Of a DNA stretch of 64,000 bases, positions 10,412-22,894 are shown piece after piece. The DNA is from Gaeumannomyces sp. JS-464 (taxonomy: Eukaryota; Ascomycota; Sordariomycetes; Magnaporthales; Magnaporthaceae): contig NGZR01000005.1 of assembly GCA_002197995.1 (NCBI GenBank), forward strand, positions 2,604,001-2,668,000, given 5' to 3'. The notes beneath the pieces are model-generated. The model ran no database searches, was not told the origin of the DNA, and saw only the letters and a list, made by a program, of their open reading frames with translations. The translations under genes were made by a program, and so were the position numbers. Each line of letters starts with the position of its first letter. Positions within the stretch are counted from its first letter, which is position 1.

Positions 10412-11213
10412 TGTCGCGAGGCTCAGTGTAGCGATGTCATCAAGGTTCGATCAGGAGCGACGTGCGTTGGGTTGCGCTGTTCGGGTCGGCAATCTTTGAC
10501 GAGCTGTTCGGCTTGGTGGCGGGCGCAAACTTGCATCACGGATTGATTTACCTTGAGCGGCGACTCGAAAGTTGCTTCACCACCCGCCGCACGAGACACA
10601 GCAACACGCGCCGCGAGAGCGTGCTCTTAATTGTGGGCCGTGCGTCGACTCTGGCGAATGACCCCCATGCTTGACCCCCACCAAACTTTGGGTCAGGGAC
10701 CGACCGCATCCATTTCTGTTGCGCCCAATTCATTCACTCTTAATGTTCCCTTTCCGCTGAAGTCTGTGAATCGCCATCGAGAATTTGTCTTCCCTGGAAA
10801 CACGTGCCATCACACATCATCTCCTTTACGCCAGAGCCTGGAACTGGTTGCCTCGGCTTAGTTGGTATAGGTACCAAGCAAAGACCAGGCGGATCTGCCC
10901 AGGTACCGACCATGGTAACCGCTTGTCAACCTCGGGTTTCCACGTGGGGATCATGGCTTATCTCGTTGGCGCAAGTGGCTGCCCTATCTGGCTGAATCAT
11001 GCAGAATGGCGGTAACGAAACTGCTAGCCTTTACCTATGTAGGGGGCCAGGAGATTTTACTGCTTCCGACACCGTGGCGGTGTTTGCCATCCCGAGAAAC
11101 ACACTTCATTGATCAATTGTTACCCTTGGCCAAGCTTGTCAAGCGTAACTATAATCGTGTACACAGGGCAGGTTCACGTTACCACCTGGAAAGCCGCCCT
11201 CCAGACCTCGGAA
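10412..11213. promoter_or_regulatory. divergent promoter region, TAF8 / LRR-kinase
   Basis: About 800 bases between divergent starts. No recognisable gene. An in-frame extension upstream of the LRR-kinase (ATG at 11109) exists, but its 35 residues do not resemble the family and were left out. Confidence 0.4.
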
Positions 11214-12605
11214 ATGCACGACTTGGAAGCCCTCCGCTCGGGGGCTTACAAGGCCAGCGGCCTGGCCAAGCTGAAGCTGGCTGGCCCGCTAGGTACCTTT
11301 CCAGCAGAAATCCTGGAACTTGGCGAGACGCTGGAACATCTGGACCTCTCAGGGACGGGCTTGTCCGCCTTGCCCGAGGGGTTTAGCACTCGGCTGCCTC
11401 GGCTGAAGATCGCCTTCTTCTCCGACTGTAACTTTGCCACGTTCCCCAGGGGGCTCGCGGGATGCCCTCTTCTCGAGATGGTCGCGTTCCGCGGAAACGG
11501 CATGACCACCGTCCCAGAGGACTCGCTCCCCCCGCGTCTTCGATGGCTGATTCTGACCAACAACAAGATCGAAACGCTGCCTGCCAGCATCGGGGGCTGC
11601 TCGCGGCTCCAGAAGTGTATGTTGGCTGGCAACCGCCTGACGGCGCTGCCGGACGAAATGTCCTCATGCCGGAAGCTTGGCCTGTTGCGGCTCTCGGCGA
11701 ACCGCCTCGCGAAGCTTCCCGACTGGCTGTTTCAGCTTCCGGAGTTGGCATTCCTCTCCTTTGCTGGCAACCCGTGCGCTTCGACAAGGCTGAACTCCGG
11801 AAGGGCCCGGCGGAACTCGATGAGCCTCCCCCAGATCCACTGGTCCAACCTCGAGATCCACCACGTCCTAGGCGAGGGCGCCTCTGGCGTCATTTCAAAA
11901 GGCGTGCGCCGTTGCTCCAAAGGGTCTGGGTCGGAAGAGGAGGTGGCGATCAAGCTGTTCAAGGGGTCGCTCACGAGCGACGGCACTCCCGCCGATGAAC
12001 TCGAAGTCTGCATGTCGGCGGGCTCCCATGACAACCTCATCGATGCTCTTGGAAGAATCCACGGTCACCCAGACGCGTCGGCGGAGGAATTCCGCGGCGG
12101 GCTTGTTATGCAGCTGATCCCTCCTTTCTACCGCACTCTTGGGAAGCCTCCAACACTGGAAGGCTGCACGCGGGACCACTACGATCCGGACGCTGCTCTC
12201 TCGCCTGAGGCCGCAATGGGTGTGCTGTCCGGTATCGCATCGGCGGCGCGGCACCTGCACGCTAATGCCATCTCCCATGGAGACCTGTACGCGCACAACA
12301 TCCTCGTCCGCGGCGATGGCCATGCGCTCCTTGGCGACATGGGTGCGGCCACTATATACGGCGACCAGCGATTCCCGCTCCTGGAGAAACTTGAGGTGTT
12401 GGCTTTTTCGCACCTGATCGAGGACGTCCTAGGGCTGATGGGTCGCGATCCCCATCAGGACCATGCAGAGGTGAGGGAGCAGCTGCAGGATATCCATCGA
12501 CAATGCTCGGTACCTCGCCCGTCCGACCGGCCAGGTTTCGCCGCCGTCATCGATGCCTTGCGAGGCCCCGCAGGGCTGGTGAAAAAGACCTCACTGCCCA
12601 ACTGA
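11214..12605 (+). CDS. leucine-rich-repeat protein kinase of bacterial type (candidate horizontal transfer)
   Basis: Intronless, 463 aa from the chosen ATG (MHDLEALRSG), which is where the proteobacterial family also starts. Residues about 20-200 are leucine-rich repeats (LDLSGTGLSALP, WLILTNNKIETLP, CMLAGNRLTALP, LRLSANRLAKLP). The kinase half has a glycine loop GEGASGVI (220-227), VAIK lysine K247, a catalytic loop HGDLYAHN (355-362) in place of HRD, and DMG (375-377) in place of DFG. SCTRDHYD-like and LEVLAFSHLIED blocks match bacterial LRR-kinases seen in Pseudomonas and Xanthomonas, an architecture I do not know as native to fungi. Nucleotide composition resembles its neighbours, so any transfer would be old. 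It may be active on unknown substrates; the altered HRD and DFG motifs are typical of this family, as far as I recall. Confidence 0.85.
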   Translation: MHDLEALRSGAYKASGLAKLKLAGPLGTFPAEILELGETLEHLDLSGTGLSALPEGFSTRLPRLKIAFFSDCNFATFPRGLAGCPLLEMVAFRGNGMTTVPEDSLPPRLRWLILTNNKIETLPASIGGCSRLQKCMLAGNRLTALPDEMSSCRKLGLLRLSANRLAKLPDWLFQLPELAFLSFAGNPCASTRLNSGRARRNSMSLPQIHWSNLEIHHVLGEGASGVISKGVRRCSKGSGSEEEVAIKLFKGSLTSDGTPADELEVCMSAGSHDNLIDALGRIHGHPDASAEEFRGGLVMQLIPPFYRTLGKPPTLEGCTRDHYDPDAALSPEAAMGVLSGIASAARHLHANAISHGDLYAHNILVRGDGHALLGDMGAATIYGDQRFPLLEKLEVLAFSHLIEDVLGLMGRDPHQDHAEVREQLQDIHRQCSVPRPSDRPGFAAVIDALRGPAGLVKKTSLPN

Positions 12606-15600
12606 GGTGACCCATGACATTCGAGAAGTCGTCAGGGTAGAGATGTATGTAAATCATGCTAGTCGGCTACCTATACATATGCACTTCCATCATGAGACTC
12701 TCAATCTAATCAACAAACCCGACGAACCAGAGTCCAATGTGCAAACGCCGGGCTCCTGCCACTTCCGCAAAGTACCTCCTCGGCACTTGACCACTGCCGC
12801 CCAGTTCAGGGTTCAAACCACCCTATTGGCGACTCGGTCTCGGCCGCGAGGTACTTCTATATAGGTACCACGTCACGGTAAGAACAGCCGAGCGACGTTG
12901 TGCTCTCCTTCGGTTAGTCTACTTAGCAGACAGAGCCCTTGGTTTCGTTTACCCGCGAGATCGATTTTCGTGAGGGCCGAATATCAGCTGCTGGGGATGG
13001 CCTTGATCAAGAGCTTCCAGGATTCTGTCGCCGAAAGCGTGCATCTGCATCAGCGGCTGCGGGGAGTACTCCCCTGTCAGTGATCGGCTAGGCATACATT
13101 AGCTCGGCCAGAAAGTGGTTGCCATGGGCAGTGCGTAATGGCTGCATCCGCCAAACACTTGTCTATTGTATGTAGGACTCTTCGTGGGGATAAGTCGAGA
13201 GCAGTTAGCAGCCGCGGGCTTTGGTCTGATGTGTGCTTTGGCATGTTTTATCCTTTCTTTTTCTTCTGCCTTATCCGAGGTAGCGCCGCCAGCACCGCTC
13301 TCATCCCAGGTGGTCTATCCAGCCACAGCCACACACAGCCCCCTCGCCGCCAGTCGGTCGCTTCAAATTGAGAGAAAGACACGCATTCATGATGCGGCCC
13401 GACGACTTGATGCGCGGTGAGGCGGTGTGATCTAGGACGGAGAAGTGCGATGCGTTGTTCTGAAGCAGAGACGGCAGAGACAGCAAATCATTGGACGCTG
13501 TGTCTTTTAGGCACGGGGAAGAAGCCGTGTCGTTCTCGTGAGCACATGCACATAGGGTGGGCGCGTACGTGCAGACGACAATATGCACGAAGACCCTGCA
13601 AACCGTGACGAAAGCTGCTAGCCACCCCTCGGCTAGCTGCCTAGAAACCTCCCGACTTGCCTAAGCCCATCTGTATCTTATGTTTCTCTGTGTCGCCTTG
13701 TCAAGTAGCACCCAATGCAGGCGAGCCTGTTGGGTACTCTCTTTTCCGAGTCACGCACGATCAGTCGATGCAGGGTGAGAAAAGGCAGGGATGGTCAACC
13801 CCCTAAACGCCGAGACACGGGTGAAGTTCAGGACATGTAAAAGTTGATACGAGCTGGAAGGAGTGAAATATACACACGGAATACAAAGGAACGAGCGACA
13901 TGGGCCTCGTTGGTGAACACCACTGCCGTCTCGTCAACAAGCATCGCAAAGACGAGTCACTACCGGCCAGATCAAGGATGTCTGCGTCGTCGTTGGTCTC
14001 GGCAATGTGCGGCGAGAGATGCCAAGAGCATCAAGCGAGTAAAAGAAGCGAATAACGGGCGCAGGTTAGCATACACGGATGGGCAACAACAAGGACAAGT
14101 CGGGTGTTTTTGACTTGGTGAAGAAACAGTGTCGCCTGGGGATCGTCGCCCAAGACGGCCTACTCCATGGTGGTGTGTCACTCTTCTTTGCTACATGGAT
14201 GCCCAACGAGCGAAACATGACTACGTCGCAACACGCTTATACGACAGCATTGCTGTCGTGTCGGCCTCATCCGCCATTGATCATCTTACGAATGTGATGC
14301 TTGGTCCCTTATGCTGGTCTGCAGGGGTCATGAGGCTAGGATCTAGACTGTCACACAAGTCAGACTGTAGCCGTGGCTTCGCAGGAATCAAGGTGCGTTG
14401 CATGACCGCTTGAGATGTTGAGACCAGGGCGTTTCGCCTAGCTGATATAGCAAACCGAAGATCGGCTCCTGCGAACTACTGATAACCCTACCCGGGGTGT
14501 TTATGCGTCAGTTCCGCGAACGAATTTGCGCGGTGCTCAGACCGTATAGCCAAATCAAATCGTCAAGAAAGATGAGGGAAAGGTGGTTGTCTCTAGTTGC
14601 CGAAGCCCGGCTCCCTGCTGAATGTTCGAAGCCCGAGGCCAGACGATACCAAGCTCATCGCGTCCTGGCCAGAGATGGACGTCGGCATTCTGTTTTCTCT
14701 CGAACCGAAGAAATAAATCCCGCTGCTGAGAGGCCAATCGGCAGTCCAGGGCTCTAATCCGGGATTGTGCTAGTCACAGACAGCATCCTTGTTTAAGGTT
14801 CGGCACAGCATTGGCCTTGTCTTCTCATGTCCTTGGTGCAGTGAATCTGGTTAGACCAGGTTCTGGGCACCAAGGGGGGTATCAACGACCGAGGAGAGAA
14901 GACGACCTCAGCCCGTGGATCGGAGATTGACAGCATGGCGTTGCACCGCCGGAAGCCATCTTCGGACAGGCCACCTGCTCTGCGCACAGTGAGGAGGTTG
15001 CTCCAGCAGGTCTTATCCAAAACCAAGACGCGCCAGTCACACGGCCCGGCATTGGGTTCGGGTTCCAGGGAATGAGATTGTAAAATGCAGGGAAAAGAAA
15101 GACATTGGACGGCCGAGGGGAAAGAAGAAGAAGAATTTTTTTTTTGTTTGATGAACAAGAAGGACCCCTAACTTTTCTCGATGATGTGACGCCCTTTGCT
15201 AGGATTGCATGGTCACACTTGGTGGGGCAGCATGGCTGCCGCACTCAACCACATTCGCTCTCTAGGGCTTGTTGATGTGACGCTGCTGCTGCCCGAGAGC
15301 TGTCTGGGCGGCGAGGTGTTCGGTGCCGGGCGGGCCGAGCAGGAAGACGAGTTTTTCGCTCTCATGCGTTGTCCTCGAAACCCTCCCAAATTCGTTTCTC
15401 AGCATTTGATTCTTCGTGTTCTATTTTCCTTCCATTGGCCCCATCACCACGCAGTCGCACTCCGCCCCACACTTGCACCTCCATCCCTGCCAGATATTGG
15501 CGACGAGATACGGTAGGCTATTGTATCTGCGGCTCTCGTTCTTAGGTAGATCCACAGGACCCTGTGGCGCTCTTCAGCCCAGAATCATTTGCCCACCCAA

Positions 15601-16664
15601 CAAGGCCAACAACCGTGCCAACAGGCACAGACGGCCTGCAGCCAAAAAGGCCGCTCCCGCTCCCAAACTCGTCCCATCTCGTGCCTGCTCGCCCTCCGTG
15701 GACGCGCTCGACGTTACCGGCGCTCGCACAAATCCTGCGTTGCCCAGTGGGAACTTCCGAGATTTGAACGACCGTCCTAAGTTTAGGCTCGCCTGGCGTC
15801 GCAGGCCTCGCCAGCCCGCCCACGCTTGCGGGCGGCTTATCGAGCGTCAGGGGACCAGTCCCGCCCCCCACCCCGCTCCAAGGGGGATCGGCTGGTCCAG
15901 GGTCACCCCAGCTTCTCGAGACGGCTGGTTCTTGACGTCCGACTGGTGACAAACGAAGAGCGAGAGAGAGGCAGAGAGAGGAAAGCGAGAGACGACGCAA
16001 CCAAACGCGCACACACGCACCCTGAGCACGACCACTGCTCCAGGACCTCTATCAGCCGATCTCTGTTGTATTTCTGCCCCATGTCGAGGAGGTGAAGAAT
16101 ACCCAATGAAAAAAACAAACCAAAAAGCCAAGAGCCACATCCCCACCACCAGCATGTAGTGCCACCCCAGAAGGGCCTTGACCAACACAGCCCTAACACA
16201 ACGAATAAATATCTCTCGGCCTGCCTACCGCCAGCCCACGACCCTTGCCTATATTCACAACGGCTTCTCCGCCTGTCTTGTTGTCCAACAAGACCCGCCA
16301 ATCCCGTCCCGGGTCGTGTCACATGTCCATATGAGCGAGCTTTTACGCTTTCCTCCTACTGTGTTTCCTGGCCTAGGACCAACGTACCCACCAAGTCCCC
16401 TGGCTGCCTCGGCGTCGACATCGCAGAGGCTACATACATACCGCTTGACCCACCACCTTGCAACGTCGCTTTGCCTTATAAGGCGATCCGGCGCTTGGTT
16501 TTTCTCGGCCCCGCTGAGCTTCTATTGCCTTCGACCGAGCCCGAAGCTTTAAAATCTAACTACCGTCTACGTCACACTGCCCGAGGTTGCTTTCCTGCAG
16601 CACCGGCCATCAACACCCCGTTGCGGACTGCCTGGGTGTCCAGGTAGTCAGGTAGCTCGGTGAT
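12606..16664. other. 4-kb gene-poor interval
   Basis: No convincing coding region on either strand. ORFs up to about 180 codons overlap one another in opposite frames and show no domain, signal peptide or plausible splice-linked continuation. The last 600 bases are probably the promoter and leader of the isochorismatase fusion gene. A 5S rRNA or tRNA gene was looked for by eye and not seen. Confidence 0.5.
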
Positions 16665-19600
16665 ATGTTTGCTTTCGATCCAAGCCTGCTTCCCTCCCTG
16701 CGGACGCGCAAGGCTCTGCTTATTCTAGACCTGCAGAACGACTTCTTGTCTCCTGATGGCGCTCTGCTGGTCAGCGAGCCTGAGGGCTACGTTCAGCGCA
16801 CGATAGCTGTCGCCAACGAATTCCGCCAGTCAGGGTCCGGCGATGTAATATGGGTGCGGTCCGAGTTTCAAGAGCACCGAGCTATTATCAACAACCAGAT
16901 TCTCACCTCAGACCTGCCCATCCCTACCACCGCCTCTGTGCGCGGGCGCAGGGTGGGGCTCGGGACGGGTAGAGGCGAGGCCGATCACGAGGCGTTCCTC
17001 AGCCTGGCAGGTGACTCCGATGGCCCCGAAGCTGATGACGAGCTGGGCCCGAAGCCTGAGTGCGTCCGGCCAGGCACGAAGGGCAGCGCCCTCGCCGACG
17101 ATGTCGCGGCTGCTGTTGCGACCGGGCGGGACTCGGTCTTGACCAAGACGGAATACTCGGCCTTCAAGTCTGGCCAGCTACTGAAGCTGCTGCGCACCCG
17201 CTTCGCAACCGAGCTCTTTATATGCGGTGCCCTAACCAACGTCAGCATCCACGCCACCGCGCTGGACGGCGCCAGCCACGGACTGGAAATGACCATAGTC
17301 GAGGACTGTTGTGGGTACCGCAGCGCCGTCCGCCAAACCAACGCCATCCGGAACCTGGTACAGCTCACGGGCTGCGAGACCACAACAGCGCAGGATCTGA
17401 TATCCAGCCTCGGCGGAAGCCCCAGCCAGGCCACCGCGAAGGGCCCGGCACTGGCGACGATGCCTATTCGGGAGAAGAAGGACACCGGGCGGGGCCCCTC
17501 GACTGCCGGGCCCGTCAGGACGGGAGGCGGTGCCGATGCCCAACGGGCGTCGAGCGCATCAAGAAGCAGCCCCAAGGATAAATTCGTACGTGATACGATT
17601 GCGGAAAAGACCACCAACTCCTCGTCCTCCCCGGCGGCTCCAAAGGGTGATTTGAAGACGCTAAGCGACGCCTCTCCTGCAGCTGCCAAGTCCAACGCAT
17701 CTCAGCCGCAGGCAAGTCAGCAGCCGCTTCAGCCCGTGGTAGGTTCTGGAACCCCTGACTCCGGGCGCGCAGTCCAATCGTCCACAGTGCCGTCCGGGCC
17801 GACCTCTAAGCCCAAGGCTGTGCCGTCGCTGGGCTCGACCTCCACCGCTAGCGATAGTCTGCAGCATGCGGGTGACTCACCAAAGCCGAAGACCCTTGAT
17901 AGCAAGGGCGGTACCCCAAGGCCCCCTGCATCGTTGAAGGGCGCGAATGACGAGCCATCTGCGGAGACAAAGGTACCTCATGTCTATCTGAACACAATGT
18001 CGTTGGTCGAATACCCCTGCTGCACAAGAAAGAGACAACAAAGCCGTACCTTAAGGGCCTTTGTGTATATATTAACCTGGTGATCTCGCTCGTGGTCCTC
18101 AGGCTGCAACAGACATTTCAAGTCCGAATTCACATGCTGTCGGAGACGACGCCCTCGAATCGTCTAAAAAGCCTATACCGCAGTCTTCTTCATTACACAC
18201 GACGCAAGAGTTGGAAGAAGCTCGAGTTCCAAAGATGAAGGAGGGATGTCGACCAACCCCGTCCGAGCCCCTGTGCGAGGGCGATACGATCATCTTTCAC
18301 AATGTGCTCTCTGAAAAGCTCGAAAGTGGCATCTTCGAGCGACTGAGAGATGAGGTTCGCTGGCTTCGCATGTCTCATCAGGGAGGCGAGGTTCCGCGTC
18401 TCGTCTGCGTCCAGGGCGGAGTCGACGCCGAGGGCAACATGCCAGTTTACCGGCACCCGTCGGACGAGTCGCCACCGCTTGTCCCTTTCAGCCCAACTGT
18501 ACTGGAGATCAAGAGAGAGATCGAAGAGGTTCTGGGTCACACCCTGAACCACGTCCTGATCCAGTTTCTACCGCAGCGGCAACGACTACATCTCCGAGCA
18601 CAGCGACAAGACGCTAGACATCGCCCCGGACTCGTTTATTGCCAACGTGAGTCTCGGTGCCGAACGAACCATGGTTCTGCGCACAAAGAGGACGGATAAG
18701 GACCCCTCGCGGAAGCCCGGTTCGCCCGAAGCCTCTGGCGACCAACCGCAGGATGGCCCTGCCAAGCGCCAGGTCGTCCGCGCGCGCCTGCCACACAATT
18801 CGCTCTGCCGCATGGGCCTGAAGACCAACGAGCGTTGGCTGCACGCCATCCGGCAGGACAAGAGGATGGACCGCGACAAGACCGAGGAGGAGCTCGCCTT
18901 CTCGGGCGGACGCATCAGCCTGACCTTCCGCAAGATCGGCACCTTCCTGGACCGCGACTCCTCCATAGTTTGGGGTCAGGGCGCGACGTCCAAGACCCGC
19001 GAGGGCGCGAAGCCCGTGGTCAACGGGCAGAGCGACGAGGCGGTCCGGATGCTGAAGGCGTTCGGGACGGAGAACCACTCCTCCAGCTTCGACTGGGACG
19101 CAGTGTACGGGGCGGGCTTCGACGTGCTGCATATGAGCAGCTCGCCGCGCTTCATCTCGGGCTCCGACCCCGTCGTCAACATGCGCATCCACCTGATGCT
19201 GGCTGCGTTCGGCATCTCGTACGCAAAGGGCAGCATGAGCTCCGCTTCTAGCTCGGGCGATGCTGGCCCGGTCGACGGCGGCGCGGCGGTCAAGTTTATC
19301 GACAATGACCCTGGCAAGGCATCGCTCCAGGGGGACGTGGCCATCATGCTGTATCTGGACAGCGTGCACCGCCCCAAGAAGGGCACGGATGCGTCGGCCC
19401 GTCCGGAGCTCGCGCGCGAGTTCACGGGGTTCCAGCAGGCGCTGGGTCTGCTGGAGAAGTGGAGGGCAGTGGCCTCGACGAAGAACGATGTCGCGGGTGA
19501 GGGCAAGGAGCAGCCGGGAGCGGGCGACGGCACCACCGCCGCCGCCGCCGCCCTCTCCAAAAAGGCGGCACAGACTCTCAGGCCGCTAGCGCGCGAGCTG

Positions 19601-19903
19601 GCCGTCTACGATGCATACGTGGCCGAGGCGGTCCCTGCTCCTGCCGACGGCGGCGCCCCCGAAAGGGACGACGTCGGTAACTGCTTCATCGCCGGTGGAG
19701 CCTCGGCGTCCATTGCCGACTACGCTTTGTGGCCTGTCCTCCACGATATGGCGTCCTCGTGCGGCGGGTCCGAGGCCTTCGCCGGCGCGCTTGGACACCT
19801 CAAGCTGGGGCGCCTTGCGAAGTACTACGAGTCTTTTAGAAAGGCCAAGTGTGTGCAGCGCCTGCTTGACGGCGATGTGAACAAGCCAGACGCTCAGGCC
19901 TGA
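16665..19903 (+). CDS. isochorismatase-like / AlkB-like dioxygenase / GST-like fusion protein, one frameshift
   Basis: Two exons (16665-17972, 18103-19903; 130-nt intron) encode about 1035 residues. Residues 1-255 are an isochorismatase-like hydrolase with D22 in LLILDLQNDF, K161 in TKTEYSAF and C187 in ICGALTNVS, a full catalytic triad. A low-complexity Ser/Pro linker (about 255-470) follows. Residues about 480-715 are an AlkB-type Fe(II)/2-oxoglutarate dioxygenase: H602-x-D604, H683, and R706/R712 in RISLTFR. Residues about 735-1030 resemble a glutathione-S-transferase-like fold (FDWDAVYGAGFDVL, FIDNDPGKASLQGDVAIMLYLD). At 18567-18569 one extra T breaks the frame; with it removed, exon 2 is exactly 600 codons and AlkB reads QFYRSGNDYISEHSDK. 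Substrate is unknown; nucleic-acid demethylation is an inference from AlkB. Confidence 0.85.
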
Positions 19904-21390
19904 TGTGTGCCTGTATACCTGCCGGGGAAGCCGCGGTTTTTGGAGGACGCGTTGGATTTCTATCTGTCCGTTGAAATAATACTAGCATAGCAATTTGGAT
20001 AGCAAGGTGACCATTTGCATCTCGGCCACCTCAGCCCTGAATACTAATCCTGGGATGGACTATTTGTGTATCCAGTGCTGTGTAATACGAAAGAGTCGCT
20101 TGTATGCAAATGGACATGAACAGCGATGGCGTGGGGTTTGGTCCCGCGGACGGTGCTCAGATAAAAGCCTGCAGCAGTTCCAACCATGCTAGCTGGAACC
20201 CCCTTTATCTCTGTTTCTGCCGTCTCCTTTCCAGCCTTGGTGTAGTCCTTTTTGTTCCTTTTTTTTGTGGAAACGCACCGGGGTTGTCAACCGCTAGCTG
20301 CTGGGTGTGTTCTATCCCGGTCTGTTGTGCAGTTTATACGGGCTCCAGGCCTTTATCTCGAGAATATGCTATGTAATATCACGTTCAGTGGCAACCCTCG
20401 TGGCCATGGCTGCTGGCATACAGGGGGATGGCCCTGGAATTCAGCGGCAGGGGAAGGCCTCCGCGGCCTTGGAGACGGCACGGCCAAAGGGCTCGTAGTT
20501 GATAAGTCTCCGTTGTCCGTTGGCCTCGGATAAAAAGCGTAGACCAACATGTCGACCCCTTTCGCCGCAGACGCCGGCAACCGGCGGATCCTCCCTCCCC
20601 TAGATACAGCGGCTAGCACCTCGGCTCCTTCTCCACCATGTAGCTACATTTGCCATCAACTCCTTGGCGGGCGCTCTCAGCCCATCCCTCGGCACTTGTC
20701 CAAACCCCAAATCGATATCGTTCTGTTCCAGGAGGCCAGGGACGCCTCGGTGAGCTCCGCATCAGGGCTACAGAACACGACAAAGTTTAGTTATAGGCTA
20801 GTTAATTCATGCCCGCCACGTTTCCATCCATTGTGTGGTATCGGAGAGTCGCCCAAGCGCGGCGGCGGGGTCTGTCAGGGTGCCCACAGTCAAGTCAAAG
20901 GTACGCGTCTTAAAGGCGAGCTGGGAACCAAGTTCAACCGTAACGGTTCATAAAGTCTGGCAGAGACGGACATTACCTACACCGACAGAGAACGAACATA
21001 TAAGTGGCCAACACTCCTGTATTCTCCACCCAATAAAGCATGCAATTTGGTGCCTCTTCTATCTCTATTGTCTGCAATGTATTGGTTCCCTTTTGCCCTT
21101 TTCCAACCCATAATATCACAACCAGAAACAAAAGTGGCTATGAAGTGATCATGACATCGTACTGAAATCCAAAGTAGCGAACGCTGGTATTTTATCCCAT
21201 AAACTCGCGGTACGCGACCTCCTCGTCTGAGGAGCACAGCGAAACCGACGTGGTATCAAAACGGAAGGAGAAGAATCGAAGAAGAAATAAATCCGCCGGG
21301 GACAGGAGAACCTCAAGGCGGCGATAGACGAAAGTCGGATGGGTTGATGAAGAATATGTCGGTGATTTTTCCAAGCAGCACGGATGTTGC
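19904..21390. other. convergent 3' intergenic region
   Basis: About 1.5 kb between the stops of the fusion gene (+) and the HAD hydrolase (-). No supported gene. A 93-codon + ORF at 20252-20533 opens with a hydrophobic stretch but has no further features. Confidence 0.5.
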
Positions 21391-22894
21391 TCAAGGCTCG
21401 ACGACCTCAACCTGAGGGACGCGGCCGCCAGAGAGAATGCCATCACTAGCCTTCTCAGGCTGGGCGACGCCGGCCTTTTCGGCCGAGACCCTGGCCCTGC
21501 GCCTCTCCATCTCGCGCTCGATGCCGTGGTGGACAGCCTCGAGCACGGTGGGGACAGTGGCGCGGGGCTTGTAGGCGGGCACGGTGCCGTCCTGGTAGAT
21601 GCCCGTCTTGACGAGGATGCTGTACCACTCGTTGTCGCTGACGGCGTCCATGGCGTTGGTGCCGCGGATGCCGACTCGGGCGTGTCGCCGACGAAGTAGA
21701 CCGTCTCGGGTGGGGCGTGTTAGCCGCCAGGCCGTGGCGGTCCTCGCGCCAGCGCTGCAGGAGGCGCGTGGCGAACTCGAATGTGGGCACCTGCGGCTTG
21801 CCGAACGAGTGCGCCCGCAGCTTGCCCTTGCCCTGCGTCACGTCGGCGAAGACGACCTCGACGATACGGCGGAGCGCGCCCATGCCCAGCCGGGCGTGCT
21901 CGTGCTGCGCCGCCCAGAGCGTGTCATTGTGGGAGAAGAAGACCGGCGGGCCCTCGTCAAAGGTCTCGGACCGGGTCTCAAGGCGGCCGCCCTTGGACAT
22001 GGCAACGTCCAGGATGATCTGCAGATCCGAAGCCCAGTCGCGGCTGTCGGCGAAGACAAAGATGGCTTCGATGACGATCTTGGTCAGGTCGCCATCCGTG
22101 CGGGCCAGCAGGTCGCGCGAGTTAGAGTGCTCCTGCGGCGTCAGCTTCCGGAATGGCGCGGTCGCAGCGTTGGCCTTGATGATGTCGCCAGGGTGATGAC
22201 ATCAGTAAAGCCGTAGCCCTCAGCCACCTCACGGCACTTCTCGCCCTCGCCGCCAACGACCAGGACTGTGCGGTGCTGCTCGGCAAGCTCCCTCATGGGC
22301 GTGTGGCCACAGATGAACTGGCCTGTCGAGACCTCGATCTCGAGCTGCTTCGAGAGGTCCTTGCAGCGCTCGGCCTCAGTCTTGCCGCCGCCGTTTGTGA
22401 GGAAGATATAGGGCCTGGGTACTTTGGGTGTCAATCCTATGTGCTTTGAGAATTTACGGGGAAGCGGGAAGACACTTACACCTTGACACCATATTGGTTC
22501 TCGCCGTTCAGCACCTTCATGGCCTCGACGGCCTCAGGGATGGGGTTGCCGCCCGGATCAGGACGCCGTCAATGTCAAAGGCAAAGGCAAAATCCTCAGC
22601 GACGTCCGGGTCCACAAGCGGTGTAAGCGCAGCCGTTAGGGGCGTGCCCGGGCTCGCAAGAGTGTGGGTCCCCACCCCCGAGTCGGAGGCCAGGGAGCCC
22701 GGCGAGGCGGGGGAGGATTCCGAGTCTGAGAGGTCCGGAGTGGAGTCGTCGTTCAGCGAGAGCTGCTCCAGCTCCGCCTCCAGCTCCTTGTCAAGCTCCT
22801 TGTCCAGCTTGTGCCGGGCCTTATCGAAGGCCTCAGCGAAGCTGCTGGAGGAGGCGGTCCGGGCAGGACCAGCGGGCCTCTGAAGGGTCGACAA
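21391..22894 (-). CDS. HAD-superfamily hydrolase, CECR5/HDHD5 type, four frameshifts in the sequence
   Basis: Putative haloacid-dehalogenase phosphatase of the cat-eye-syndrome-region/YKR070W family; its substrate is not established. Exons are 22894-22480 and 22414-21391 with a 65-nt intron. The acidic N-terminal region (MSTLQRPAGPARTASSSS) leads to the nucleophile motif FAFDIDGVLIRGGNP. PYIFLTNGGGKTEAERC (motif II) comes next, then ILDVAMSKGG, VFFSHNDTLWAA and the acidic motif VYFVGDTPESDIRGTNAMD. Single bases are missing near 22552-22554 (GGGG read as GGG), 22191-22193 (CCCC as CCC), 21711-21715 (CCCCC as CCCC) and 21667-21672. Adding four bases gives exactly 1443 nt (480 aa), strong support for assembly errors over true decay. 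Confidence 0.83.

Noticed and set aside
11109..11213. Upstream in-frame start for the LRR-kinase
   Set aside because: The extra 35 residues do not resemble the family, and the ATG at 11214 matches the bacterial family start.
15542..16012. 156-codon minus ORF and overlapping 177-codon + ORF
   Set aside because: Mutually antisense, repetitive Ser/Arg/Leu composition, no conserved feature.
18614..19369. 251-codon minus ORF
   Set aside because: Shadow of the AlkB/GST part of the fusion gene in GC-rich DNA.
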